A DNA stretch of 64,000 bases, from NCBI GenBank assembly GCA_963556145.1, contig OY744464.1:3534001-3598000 (forward strand), read 5' to 3'. Shown piece by piece: positions 21,701-32,982 of the stretch; positions within the stretch are counted from its first letter, which is position 1, and each line of letters begins with the position of its first letter. Position numbers and translations under genes: made by a program. The notes beneath the pieces were generated by a model that made no database searches, was not told the origin of the DNA, and saw only the letters and a list, made by a program, of their open reading frames with translations. The DNA is from Hygrocybe punicea (lineage: Eukaryota; Basidiomycota; Agaricomycetes; Agaricales; Hygrophoraceae).

Positions 21701-22400
21701 TTCCGCGAGCTCACAGCGGGTGTGCCAATCTTGTTACGACGAGGTGAATGCCAGGATACCAAATAGATTGCAGGATGGTGCAGGGACATCTATGGAGCGG
21801 ATCGTGATCGCCGCAGAGCGACTCACCATTCCTGCACATCTCTCTAGAGTGCAATCCAGCTCGCAGCTGAGTGATCTTGCGGAGTAAGTTCGGGTTGTCG
21901 ATTATGTGCGGAATCGACTCTGATGCGCTGACCGACAGATGTCCTGTCTGCAATCGTAATCTCGGGGAACTTGGTGACGCTCCTATCCAGGAATTACACG
22001 TTAAAAACTGCTTGGAAGGTGACTCCGGTACTACCCCTCAAGCTGCGAAGTATCTTGTTTATAGACTTCCCGTGGAGAGTGTGCTTATCGGTGTCGAGTG
22101 TTTGTTTGCCCATGCAAGCTTGTACGATTTGTCCAGTCTAATTGCGTCTCTTCAATCTACAGGCGTCATTTGTTTGGAAGAGTTTGCGAAAGGTAAGGCA
22201 TTCAAAAGCTGGATGAAATCCTTCTTTAAAGGTGCTTTTCTAGGCTCGGTGGTAGCTCGACTGAGCTGCTTGTGCACATTCCACAGCGGTTTGTGTCCTG
22301 AAATTCTCTAGTGCCTGCCTCTACTTATATTCAATAATCATTAGCCTGCGTATCTTCGTGGCTGCAGCGAGGAAGGAGCTGTCCAGTTCATGCTCGTTGA
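18760..22400 (+). CDS. ankyrin-repeat, DysF, FYVE and RING finger protein (Pib1-like E3 ligase)
   Basis: The N terminus starts MSTTTKPHLG (an in-frame ATG at 18712 is an alternative). About four ankyrin repeats follow (GFTALHAAASRGY, TALHKAALHGY, GWTALHNACSKGY, GWTPLMNAASKGH). Next is a DysF-like region with a characteristic WVRRRRWVRVMRRR. Then comes a FYVE-type zinc finger with the basic core LRQHCRRCGRIFCDRC, and a C-terminal RING (CVICLEEF ... CTFHSAC ... CPVH). Yeast Pib1 couples FYVE and RING to ubiquitylate proteins at endosomes and the vacuole; a similar endomembrane role is inferred. The acidic phrase DS.EEF.YPGAS occurs twice, near the N terminus and before the FYVE finger. The last intron (about 22291-22344) and the TGA at 22398 complete the RING. 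Confidence 0.82.
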
Positions 22401-22542
22401 CAAATTGTTTAATCTTTCATCTGCGCATGTTGATCTTTTCCTCGCCTGATTCTTTCTCATTTTTCAATGTCTCACGGTTGATGGAGGATACACGCAATAT
22501 CATTAGTACGTGGAAAATTAGCCACTGTCAAAACCTGGCGGC

Positions 22543-23508
22543 CTACAAGGGGCCGGCACCATAGAATGTGCTATAGTGAAACTTGCTTGCATCCACACGG
22601 ATGATGTCCGTGAGGTCTTCGACGTCTGGCAACACGATGTCCTGGCCTTTTCGCCCGTCGTCCTGATCATCCTCAAACCACGTCGCCGGATCTTCGTCAG
22701 ACTCATCATCCTCGTCGTCATCTTCGAGATCAGAATCCGTTGGTTTGTGGTTCCTTTCAATACCGATCAGCGTGCTGCAGTAAAAAGTGCCAGATTAACA
22801 AAGGGCTCACATGAATGCCCAGATCCGAGCTTCCCTTTCCTGGTTGGTGAGAACTTCCCCTCGTAGGGGCAGCCCCAAACGTTTCTTTCTTTCCATGATT
22901 TGCTGTCGTCTTTCCAAGTCTTGTGCATGTGCTCGCTGTTCGAGTTCAATGGCTTCCTGCAAATTGAGGGTCTCAAGATGAGTTGAACCGTTGGGAGCGA
23001 CCTTGGTAGCGGATTTCCGTCAAATTGAAGTGTTTCAAAGGGCACTGGAAGAGACACATACAAATCGGGACAAGGCTTTGCGCTTTGCTTCTATTGTGCG
23101 GGACAATGGAGGCTCGGCAGGTGGGTCCACGCTCATATCATCATCACCACGGATCTTGGTGTTCTTGAGGCCTGTTTGTATGGTTTCCATTCCATCCAAC
23201 TCGATGAGGCGGGCTTCGACCGCGGCTTGCTCCGCCGAAATACGTTGGACATAGTTAGAAGTCGATGCAGCACTGAGTTGGACTTGAGCACGGCCACGTT
23301 GAATGCGAAGCAGAAATCACAAGACGTACGGGGACGACAGAATCTTCTTGTTCCGGTCGTGCAGGTCTTGCAGTTCCCGGACGGTCAATTCTTCGACGGG
23401 GCGCGGTTTGGGCTTGGGGGGAGCGCGGAAGCCATGGGGTATACCCCGTTGACGAGGCCGACTCGGAGGGGTTTGGAATGATGAAGACGTTGGTGAGTGG
23501 TGGTGCAT
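22543..23508 (-). CDS. conserved acidic nuclear-type protein, function unknown
   Basis: Four exons join in frame. The first reads MHHHSPTSSS then a proline-rich basic stretch and LTVRELQDLHDRNKKIL. The next carries NYVQRISAEQAAVEARLIEL, and the third a charged helical region with HAQDLERRQQIMERKKRLG. The last is a very acidic stretch (DLEDDDEDDESDEDP) before a short ordered tail ending STFYGAGPL and TAG at 22545-22543. The N-terminal helix with repeated Glu/Leu faintly recalls Gdown1/GRINL1A RNA polymerase II-binding proteins, but I would not assign it. It overlaps nothing, and its 3' end faces that of the RING gene, 142 nt away. Confidence 0.6.
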
Positions 23509-23766
23509 GGGTTTAAAATTGTTGTTTACGGGCGGTATAGCTGGCCAGGATAATGGATAGCTGGGATAATGGATTGCACAAAGTCACTTCGAAAGTTACT
23601 ATATTTGGGGGAAGCCAGATCGACAAGCGTGGGAACCAAGGGCCGAGACCCCGAAGACCCCTAGTTAGCTATGCTGTACAGTACGGTTACTCTTATCAAC
23701 GTTCAAAGTCATCTCACATAAACATGTCACCCTAAAAACCAAAAAAAAAAATTCAGTGCTCATCAT

Positions 23767-24832
23767 TCATAACACACCAGTGCCTCGTACCATCCCAGGT
23801 GGCATAAATTCGTCGTTGTCTGGACCTCGCACATTCCTACCGCCCGGTCCTCTCGTTCCTGCTCCACTTCCGCCCGGGAAAGGTCCAATATCTGGCCCGA
23901 TAGGGTCGAATCTGGCGCCTGGAGGAGCACCCATTGGGGGCAAAAAACCATCCCCGCCCCATGGTCCCCGCCCTGGCAAGCCCCCTCTCCCGGCGCCAAA
24001 TATCGGATGATTGGGCCCAACAAACATGCCGTCTCCATTGTTACGCGGGAACATGGAAGGCGGCTCGAATAGCCCATATGGGTTCATTGGAATGGGATCC
24101 AAGTCTCGGCGTCCGATTTGGAGAGGATTTTCAGGCGGAATATAATATGGGTACCTATGAGGATTTTCATCTGGAGCATATGGTGGTGCTTGGGGCTGGG
24201 GACGTGCAGGGTCAGGATTCCCGCCAGAGGGAGGGTTGGATGTGGTGGTGTTAACTGATTCTTCCGTATAACCGTCTTTCTGGAGTCCTGGAATGAGCTT
24301 CTGAATGATCTGAGTCTTGAACTGGAATATCAGATCAGCGACGCGGTTCGATGAAATAAAGCCGTGAACAAGAGGCGGTGCGTCGACTGCACCAAGGTCG
24401 TACGGGAAGAAAGAGGGAGAGACAAAGTCGTCGGTCGAGATATCCAGAGACACTAGTTTGTCGCTCTTTGGAACAGGTCAAAATACAGATTTAACGACAA
24501 ATTGGGACACGGACTTCAATCGCGATAGCATTTACGAGCGTGCGGCCACCCAATTTCGCCACTTTTATGACAAACTCAAGACTGCTCTGGTCGTGTCTAT
24601 ATTTGAATGTGTAATGCTCTGGGCCATGTTGATTCCACTCATTGGGAAGGACATTTGCGAGGGCAGCATTGGAGGACTCGTTGACGGCGATGAGACGAAA
24701 TCCTAGGGTAGACAAAGTAGTGTGGAGGAGTGCGGCAATTCCGTCTTGGGTTGACCCGAGTTTGGCGGAGGGGGGTAACAAAGTAGGCAGCAACGATATG
24801 ACTGCCGATGGATCCAGGAGGTTATTGGCCAT
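23767..24832 (-). CDS. PI31-like proteasome regulator (PSMF1 homologue)
   Basis: Two exons. Exon 1 starts MANNLLDPSAVISLLPTL and contains an FP-type N-terminal domain (HYTFKYRHDQSSLEFVIKV). A short intron with an atypical donor (GTCCCA) joins it to SDKLVSLDIST and the rest of the FP fold up to IIQKLIPGLQ. The C-terminal half is proline- and glycine-rich, with DLDPIPMNPYG and several GRGG/GPGG phrases ending MVRGTGVL, as in the HbYX-adjacent disordered tail of PI31 proteins. PI31 binds the 20S core and helps proteasome assembly and transport. It is divergent from PRP5, with 129 nt between the start codons. Confidence 0.78.
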
Positions 24833-24961
24833 GCTGATATCAGGATCAGGGACGGTGGCGAATATCAAATAAATAATAAATCTGTAACATCAGGAATAAA
24901 TAACACCAAACAAACGACCTTTTTTTGACAAGAACTTGAACGTCCATCATTGGTTACTGCA
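24833..24961. promoter_or_regulatory. shared divergent promoter PI31 / PRP5
   Basis: Only 129 bp separate the two outward-facing start codons, so both promoters must lie here or overlap the genes. The stretch is AT-rich next to PI31 and includes a T7 run at 24920-24926. No specific factor site is recognised. Confidence 0.55.
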
Positions 24962-27900
24962 ATGGGGCGCAGGGATAGATCTTTTTCACCAGAGACGTCA
25001 AACAAACGGGTAAGACCATCTCACCGTTCACCTCGGTCTCCGTCGCCGACTAGGCGCAATACCCAAAGGCCCAGCACTAGATCGCGGTATGACGAAGATA
25101 GAGACCGTGACAGAGACAGAGGCAGAGACAGAGACAGAGAGCGAGACAGGGATCGTTATCGCGACGATAGACACCGAGATGATAGGAGAAGAGACTCGCA
25201 CAGAGATGACCGACGTGGTGAACGGAGGGACGACCGTCGGCGCTCTTCTTCTAGGGACCGTAGGGACCGTGAACGACAGCCACCAACGCCCCCAAGGTCT
25301 CAACCTGATGCCCCATCAACGCCACCAATCGAGGATGAAAAGCAGAAAGCCATGAGAGCGAAGATTGATGCGTGGAAGAAGGACAGGGACGCCAAGAAAG
25401 CCCTCGTCGAAGCCAAGGCCAAAGCTATGGCTCTGGCTGGGAAATCTGTCGCGGGTGAGTCTATCTTTTATTCGAGACAGCAGCACTTCGTGATTTCACA
25501 CCACTTGATCCAATGCCCTTGACAGTTCCGGTGACCGTACCGCCCGTTGAACCTACTGTTCGGTTGAATCGTGCTGCACTCAGTGGACTCGGACTCAAAG
25601 GTCTGCCTGTTAAGCCTGAGTTTGCGAAAGCCGCAAAAGGAACAGCTGCGGCCATGGATGATGCCGTTGAAACAAAACGAAAACTAGAAACTCTAGGCGA
25701 TATGCCCGCCATCGACATGACAATGGCCGAAGGCGAAGCCAGCGTGGGCGATCTGGAGGTTGACGACGACGACGAGGAAGCCAATAGAATGGACCAAGCC
25801 TTGAAGACTAAAGCGAAAGATGCAATGGAAGTGGACGATGACGATCTTGATCCTCTGGATGCATTCATGACCGATGTCAAAGAGGAAGTAAAAAAAGTCA
25901 ACTTGGAAGACATGAAGAAAATTGTAGGATCTAACAGTCGTTCCCGCATACGATTGGATGAACGGATGCTTGAAGACGGCATGGTGGATGTGGTGGAATC
26001 CTTCGTGGCGGACGAGTTAGATGCTACCGATCTTAACCCCGAAGACATCCTAGCGTTGGCAGCCAAGAAAGCCAAGAAGAAAGAGTTGGCCACCGTAGAT
26101 CACGGCCGTATGAAATATGAGACTTTCCGCAAGGAGTTCTACGTCCCTCCGCCCGATGTTGCCATGATGACCGATGAAGAGGCAGATCTGCTTCGGCTGG
26201 AGTTGGATAGCATCAAGATTCGTGGAGTAGAATGTCCTAGACCTGTGACAAAATGGAGTCATTACGGGTTACCTTCGAGTTGGTAAGCTTGACCGCTCTG
26301 TGTGCCTTCACGTGTTGATCTTCGCGGGTAGTTTGGACGTCATAAAACGGTTGAATTACACAGCTCCAACTTCCATTCAGGCTCAGGCAATCCCTGCTAT
26401 CATGTCTGGACGGGACGTGATTGGAGTGGCCAAGACTGGTTCCGGAAAGACCATTGCGTTTCTATTACCTCTCTTCCGCCACATCAAGGACCAACGTCCT
26501 CTGGAACAGATGGAAGGGCCTATCGCCATCGTCATGACTCCGACACGTGAACTAGCTACTCAAATACATAGAGAATGCAAGCCTTTCTTGAAGGTTATGA
26601 ACTTACGCGTAAGTAATCACATCACCTCTAGCTCTCTTCAAGTGATGCTATTATTATTGGAAAAATAGGCGGTATGTGCGTATGGCGGCTCCCCCATCAA
26701 AGACCAAATCGCCGAGCTGAAAAAGGGAGCAGAGATCATTGTCTGCACTCCTGGCCGTATGATTGATCTCCTGACCGCGAATTCAGGCCGCGTAACAAAC
26801 CTGAAGCGCGTCACTTACGTCGTTTTGGACGAAGCCGACCGCATGTTCGACATGGGTTTCGAACCCCAGGTTATGAAGATTATAAATAACATACGGCCTG
26901 ATCGTCAGACAGTTTTGTTCTCTGCCACTTTCCCAAAGCAGATGGACTCTCTCGCACGGAAGATTCTTCACAAACCTCTTGAGATCACCGTTGGTGGACG
27001 ATCCGTCGTGGCCGCCGAAATCGAACAAATTGTCGAGGTACGACCAGAAGATACTAAGTTCAACCGTCTCCTGGAAATTCTGGGTCAGATGTACAACGAA
27101 GATCCAGAGTGTCGGACCCTGATTTTCGTCGACAGACAGGAAGCAGCGGATAACCTCCTGCGAGAGCTTATGAGGAAAGGATACTTGTGTATGTCGCTGC
27201 ATGGCGGCAAAGATCAAGTTGATCGAGACTCCACGATTGCTGATTTCAAGGCTGGCGTCGTCCCCATCGTCATCGCTACGTCCGTGGCTGCTCGAGGTCT
27301 GGATGTCAAACAACTCAAGTTGGTGGTCAACTTTGATGCACCGAATCATATGGAAGATTATGTTCATCGCGCTGGTCGTACCGGTAGGGCGGGGAATAAG
27401 GGCACTTGCGTTACGTTCATTACTCCTGAGCAGGATAGATATTCGGTCGACATCTATCGGGCAGTCAAAGCTAGTAATGGTACGGTTCCGAAAGAACTGG
27501 AAGAGTTGGCGAATGGTTAGTAGGAATCATCCCACGCTTCGTAAGATATCCGCTGACTTGTCCAATAATGAACAGGGTTCCTGGACAAACTCAAATCTGG
27601 CAAGGCGCAAGCCGCGGGATCCGGCTTTGGGGGAAAGGGCCTTGACAGACTCGACAAGGAGAGGGACGCCAAGGAGAGAGCCGAGCGTAAGGCTTACGGC
27701 GAGCCAGGAGCTGGGGAAGAGGAGAAGATAGTGATAGAGGATGTTGCAAAGACAGGGCCTGCCACCAGCGATGATATGACATTCGGTAACTTCAAAGTAG
27801 AAATCAAGCGCGGTCCTGCGCCTGATTCATCAAAGGGTCTGCTTGGTGTCGCTGGGGCTGCCGCCGCCGCTCGACGACTTGCCCATGCCAAGGAGGAGGA

Positions 27901-28568
27901 GAAAATACAATCCTCCATTCGTGCAGCTGAGGAGGCCGCCGCTCGCGCTGGCAAGGATACAGCTGCGCATAAACAGGCTCTCAGTGTCGTTGCCAAACTC
28001 AATGCTCAGATGAGGGCATCCAAATTAGTATTACAATCTCAATTACAGCTGGAGGAGAGCGTCGGAAGAAAAACGAATCCCGATTCCACAGATTTCCATG
28101 CGATCATCCCTATCAACGATTATCCGCAGAAAGCAAGGTGGCGAGTTACCAACAAGGAGACCATGGTGCAGGTAAGCATGAGTGTTTTTGGTCTTGAATG
28201 TCATTTAAAATGGATTTGCTGCTGCAGCTCATCGATATGACCGGTGCATCAGTTACGAACAAAGGTAAATGTTGCTTGCAACATATTCCTAACATCGCTC
28301 ATTCCGTTTATTTAGGCATATATTACGAGCCAAACAAGGAACCTCCACCCGAAGGCCCCCCAAAGTTACATCTCCTTATCGAATCCAACGAGGAATTCAG
28401 GGTCAGTTGCAGACCTATCCGCCGCTATCATTACTCATGACTTCTTTACGATAGGTGGAACAAGCCGTTCGGGAGATCAAACGTCTTCTTATTGAAGCCT
28501 CCGCTGCGGCCTTGCAAGCTGAGATGCGTAATCCTACGGCAACGTCCGGGAGATACAGTGTCTTGTAG
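24962..28568 (+). CDS. PRP5: DEAD-box pre-mRNA splicing helicase Prp5/DDX46
   Basis: The product begins with an RS/RD-rich domain ([20 protein letters not shown]), followed by acidic segments ([21 protein letters not shown]). The helicase core has AKTGSGKT (motif I), PTRELATQI (Ia), TPGRMID (Ib), [11 protein letters not shown] (II), SATFPKQ (III), VAARGLDV (V) and [10 protein letters not shown] (VI). The C-terminal extension ends in a KH-like region with [16 protein letters not shown] and GRYSVL. Prp5 remodels U2 snRNP during branch-site recognition. Introns split the N-terminal domain (about 25455-25526), the Q-motif region and the C-terminal tail. The length and order match the family. Confidence 0.93.
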
Positions 28569-28836
28569 GTTGTGGTTGATGGCATCATCTCATTGGACAT
28601 AACTTGTATTGATTGGTATACTAATTTCTCGATGAATTCATTCATACCTTTATTATTGCCAATCCAGTCGACGGTAGACCTTTGTTGTTCAGGTTGCTAA
28701 GTGAGTACTTGAGTTGGACGTTCGGTCCTTGAAATGACGGCTCAGTTCTATACGCACAATATTGATTGGTTGGGTCGTTGCTTTGCTAAGAAGAAACTCA
28801 CGCAAAGTGGGGTTGTGCATGAGAATGTTGTTGCAT

Positions 28837-29811
28837 TCAACGGTTCAATCCAAAGCCTCTAAACTTCACTCCGTTGCTACTCGAAGCAACGATGCCACTG
28901 CCAGACTCTCTTACTCTCTTCTCGATGTCCGTGACCTTCCCGTCTACCTCCCGTACAGCCCCATCAATCCACTGCAAACTCTCCAGATGACTGCTCAGAA
29001 TCTGCGCAATTTGCGCCATGGGGTCTTCCCCTCCCGTCGACCCTTTGGAGGCCAATGACCCCGACGATGGCGAAGGCTGAGAAAGCGCGTTTACAGATTC
29101 AATTATTTGCGTGAGGGAAGAGGACAAGTCATCAAGGTGGGTATGGAGATCAGTTGCCAGCATATAACTGAGGAAGGACGTGAGAATCAACTTGGGCACA
29201 ACCGAAAAATGAACATACTTTTTGTCCCTCTCAGTATCAGCTGGCCCTGTGTCAAGAGCTCTGAAGCTTCCGCCTTGGTTACCCAATATTTCCTGTGTCG
29301 ACTTTTCATATGCGTCCAAAGTTGAGGAGAGGTCCTTCTGCTGCTGTTCAATGTGGTCGAGAGACTGATCGATATCATTTTGTTCTCTTTCCGCAGCTAA
29401 TACTTGACTGTAGAGTGCAGCTAACTGGACAGTCGAGAAGATATGAAACACCCCAACCTCATGACAGTTTGGTATACCCACGTTGTTGCCATTCTCAATG
29501 AGTGCGCGATCCCACACCGCGACTTCCCCAGCAAACTTGTTGAATTGCCGTACGTGAACCTCTAGATCGGCAGACCACTTGTTAATGATATCCTCGATGG
29601 TTTTGCCCTTCAGTTCCGACGGGGGAGAAACCACGACGGTGGTAGACGCGCTACTTGCGGAAGGAGCGGGCGCGGGCTTCTGTTGAACGTCGCTCGCCGC
29701 CGAAGACTCTGGCTTTTTTCCAAATAAACCACCCCCGAACAGAGGATTCGATGTTGCACCCCCGCCACTTGAAGCGGATCCGCTTGTGTTGATGTTCTGG
29801 AATAAACTCAT
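28837..29811 (-). CDS. NSP1: short nucleoporin Nsp1/Nup62
   Basis: Starts MSLFQNINTSGSA. Only a short N-terminal region with two FG-type sites (NPLFGGGLFGKK) precedes the conserved coiled-coil C-terminal domain, which begins near LKGKTIEDIINKW and runs through AEREQNDIDQSLDHIEQQQ, LDAYEKSTQEIL and LATDLHTHLDDL. It ends GVKFRGFGLNR. Two introns (after LIENGNN and after ERDKK) are needed. Nsp1 usually carries a long FG-repeat domain that helps form the pore barrier; here almost all of it is missing. The start codon is 87 nt from the stop of NUP82 on the same strand. An in-frame ATG at 29835 would add eight residues. Confidence 0.85.
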   Translation of the reverse strand: MSLFQNINTSGSASSGGGATSNPLFGGGLFGKKPESSAASDVQQKPAPAPSASSASTTVVVSPPSELKGKTIEDIINKWSADLEVHVRQFNKFAGEVAVWDRALIENGNNVGIPNCHEVGVFHIFSTVQLAALYSQVLAAEREQNDIDQSLDHIEQQQKDLSSTLDAYEKSTQEILGNQGGSFRALDTGPADTERDKKYVHFSVVPKLILTSFLSYMLATDLHTHLDDLSSSLTQIIESVNALSQPSPSSGSLASKGSTGGEDPMAQIAQILSSHLESLQWIDGAVREVDGKVTDIEKRVRESGSGIVASSSNGVKFRGFGLNR

Positions 29812-29898
29812 TGTGATCACAAAATAAAACTTCAAATTTTAATGTTTCCTTCAAACACGTGATGTGACACATCGGTGACATCTCATACATAAATTAGT

Positions 29899-32870
29899 TC
29901 ACTGCGCATGCCTTGAAGCGCCCGGCGGTCGCCCAAGCGTAAGATCCAAGCTTGAGGCCAGCTTTAGAATATCCTTCTCGATTTGACGTATTCTTGCACG
30001 CCTGAATGCACGTGAGCACATCATACATAGGAGAATCATAACATCACCGTACTCAGTGTTGGATCGTTCCCCGAATTCGAACGCTTGACTGAACCCAAGA
30101 CCTGGGTTGCTCTCCCTGACCTTGTTCTTACGCTCAACGTCCTTCTCAGACAGGGCTTTTAGGCTTGGTAATATCCGACCATATTCTTTTTCAAGCTGAG
30201 GAATAGTCGATATCAATCCCAGAACACCATTGGCGAAGCACGAACCAACTTTGTGCGGGCAACAAGAGACCCTTCATCGTACCGTCCTGCTCCCGTAACC
30301 TCCTGCTTCAACCTCTTCAGCTCTTCAAACCATTTTGTCTCGTTCTCACTCAACTCGGGTGATGCCTTCTCCATCAGGGACTGGAGTATGCGGTCTAAGC
30401 GAGCGAGTAACACCTTTTGTACTGTTTGGATTCGTTTTATTTTCTCCTGGGATGCATTGTAGCGTGACCCCTTGAGCCTTTCGATCAATTCTATCATCTC
30501 GTCGAAAATGTCCTGCTGACGAATGAGTTCTTGTGTCTGAAGTGCAGACCGCACTTCAGATGCGGTATGAGCTAGCCGAATGTCACGGATCTGGGATGTG
30601 AAGTGCTCCACTGTTTTCCCAAAGTATCGAAGAGTGTCAGGCGTCAAGACAAATTCAGAATTGTTGGAGTTCCGTGAGCCTGGAACGAGAAGTCGCGGAT
30701 TAGAAGGTAAACCCATGGGTCTAGAGAGTACTGAAGCGGGTGAAAATGGTTCATTGCCGAGAAGTGAGATGTATCCAAGTGGGCTTGCCGTAAGAACCAA
30801 CGACTCTTCTGATACTCTTTTGTCGTCATTTGGAACAATTTTCTGTGGCGAAGGTAATTCGGATCGAAGATTAAGCGTGAAGGAAGTGATACGCATGGCG
30901 GATGTCAGCATGAAAATGCTGTAAGTTAAATAAACATCATCGGAGACTGCGACTGCGACAACCGGATTAGAACATCTTACAATACCTTGTCATCAGCTGG
31001 ACAATAGTTGGAACACAGATCGACTTACTTTCGTTCGATAGAGAAAGTGTTCAAGATTGGGTAAATATTAGCTCCATCTGACCTTTGCAGTGCGGCTACG
31101 AGCGAATTGCCCTCGGCGTCATCGTCTTCGCGAAGGGCGAGCGCAAGACTTTGAAGTACTGGGCCCAAAATCAATGTATGCACACCAAATGCGTGACATA
31201 CATAGATAGTGTCATCATGAATGGGATCTGGAAAGAGCAGAGGATGATTCCCTTGTATGAGATCCAGGAGGGGAGGCCCAGAAAGCGACGTAGATGATTG
31301 GCTGAGCATTGATACCAGCCCAAGGTCAATAGTCTCATAAACTGCAAGCATCGGCAAGTCATGACTTTTCTCCTGCAAATTGCTGCATTCAGACTATCAA
31401 ATAAAGATGCAACTAAGACAGAAATGGCGTACTTGCTTATTCTCCCATTTGGCTTCAACTTTCTCAACATCCAGACAGACATCTATTTTCCCATCCCGGA
31501 ATGCAATCATGATGATCCCGAGACGTTCTGTCTCACCCTCACCATCCTCCCCGTAATCACTCCCAAAAGTAAGGTATATAACATCTGTAGCATCACCGCC
31601 CTCAGAGCCTGTGAGAGTGTGTGGCGATGGTTGCAACAGGAAGGGACCTTGTCTAGCTGGTTGAGCTTTTATGGTGGCAGGTGGGTGCATCGGGACTGAA
31701 CGGGAGGCAGCCGGGAAAACTGTGCCAGGAGGCAATTGCTTGAGAAGCGCGGTGATATATTTGTGTTGATAGTCATACAATGTAGACAGATTCTTTGTCG
31801 CTCCGGAGTTACCCTGCGATAAGAATTCTTGCTTTGCAGAGATGAAACACTCCAATGTGTGCACGTAGGACGAGGGGATGGAACTGCGTCTGAATTTAAG
31901 ACGGATAACAATGATGAAGCACTTCACTTACGCATTTTTGGGCAAATACGGACATATGGCATAGATATCGCCTGATTTCATGACGGCGTAAACAGTAAGA
32001 GGACCCCAATCAGCTTTACCTTTTCCCAATGTAAATGACGCGACTTCTCGCTCAGAAATATCTTCAGCCAAGAAAGACCTTGTTTTTCTTTCGACCACGA
32101 ATGACAGAACCTGCTGCGGCTCCTCAGTATCAATCGAAATATCATATTCTCTAGATATTCGAGTAAGAAGGCGTGATGATCGAGTATGATGAGGAATACC
32201 GTAGTTTTCCATCAACGGTCATAACCATTAGAGTAGAGCCACCCTCACCCCAGGGATGCCATTCTATTTTTGCTATTGGTGGGGACGAACGCGATGCATG
32301 GTAAAATTGCCCCACTTGGATAGACCTACAACAGAATTGGTATCAGGACTTAAAATGGAAACCGTTTGCATACTTGCAGTCGATGGTTGCAGGAACAAGC
32401 CTCATGAATCCCGATCGAGGCAGTACTACAACCGTTACTTGAGAAGCACCAGCGACCGCGAGCAGCTTGCCACTCGGATTCAACGCCAATTGTTGGATCT
32501 CAAATTGGACGTTCGGCGTATGAAGAATCTGCTCCAAATGATATGTGTATGCTCTATGCATTAGCGTAAAATGAGGCACCTTGTAGGACTTTCTGATACT
32601 CTGGCTCAGTTTCGACTCTCCGAGGGAGGTTATTCTGATTTCCTTGCCGGCTGCGAGAATCAAGTCCGCATCCTTAAGAATCATGACTTGTCGTCTTCCT
32701 GACGGAATTGGTTCATCCTCTGCTGGATCAACATGAGTAAAAGAAGGTAGTGTGTTGTATGAGAGTTCGAGGAAATGTTTGCCTGTGCCACTGGGCTCAT
32801 CAAGGCTCTTGGGCAGAGAGAAGATGGGATGATCATTCAACACTGTGCTCCAGTCGTCCTCGTTGTCCAT
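29899..32870 (-). CDS. NUP82: nucleoporin Nup82/Nup88
   Basis: The N-terminal half is a beta-propeller-like region starting MDNEDDWSTVLNDHPIF, with LALNPSGKLLAVAGASQVTV, IEWHPWGEGGSTL and DATDVIYLTFGSDYGEDGE. The C-terminal part is helical with long coiled coils (IRQQDIFDEMIELIERLKG, KIKRIQTVQKVLLARLDRI) and ends PPGASRHAQ. This is the layout of Nup82/Nup88, which anchors the cytoplasmic mRNA-export platform together with Nsp1 and Nup159. Several short introns are present, for example near 32220-32330 and 30920-31020. It is divergent from the proteasome alpha-7 gene (112 nt between starts), and the NSP1 gene follows it directly. Confidence 0.82.
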
Positions 32871-32982
32871 GTCGTGGATTCACGGCAGCTTTGGACGCGA
32901 CCTCAAGCTCTGGCAAGTTCTCACGCTGACGCGTCTCTGACTGAACTCAAAGCTCCATAATTTTCTACACATTGGACCAGCC
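32871..32982. promoter_or_regulatory. shared divergent promoter NUP82 / proteasome alpha-7
   Basis: 112 bp lie between the outward-facing start codons. No TATA box or known proteasome box (GGTGGCAAA type) is seen. Confidence 0.5.

Noticed and set aside
25028..25303. Ser/Val-rich minus-strand ORF opposite the PRP5 RS domain
   Set aside because: A shadow of the repeated Arg-Asp codons of PRP5.
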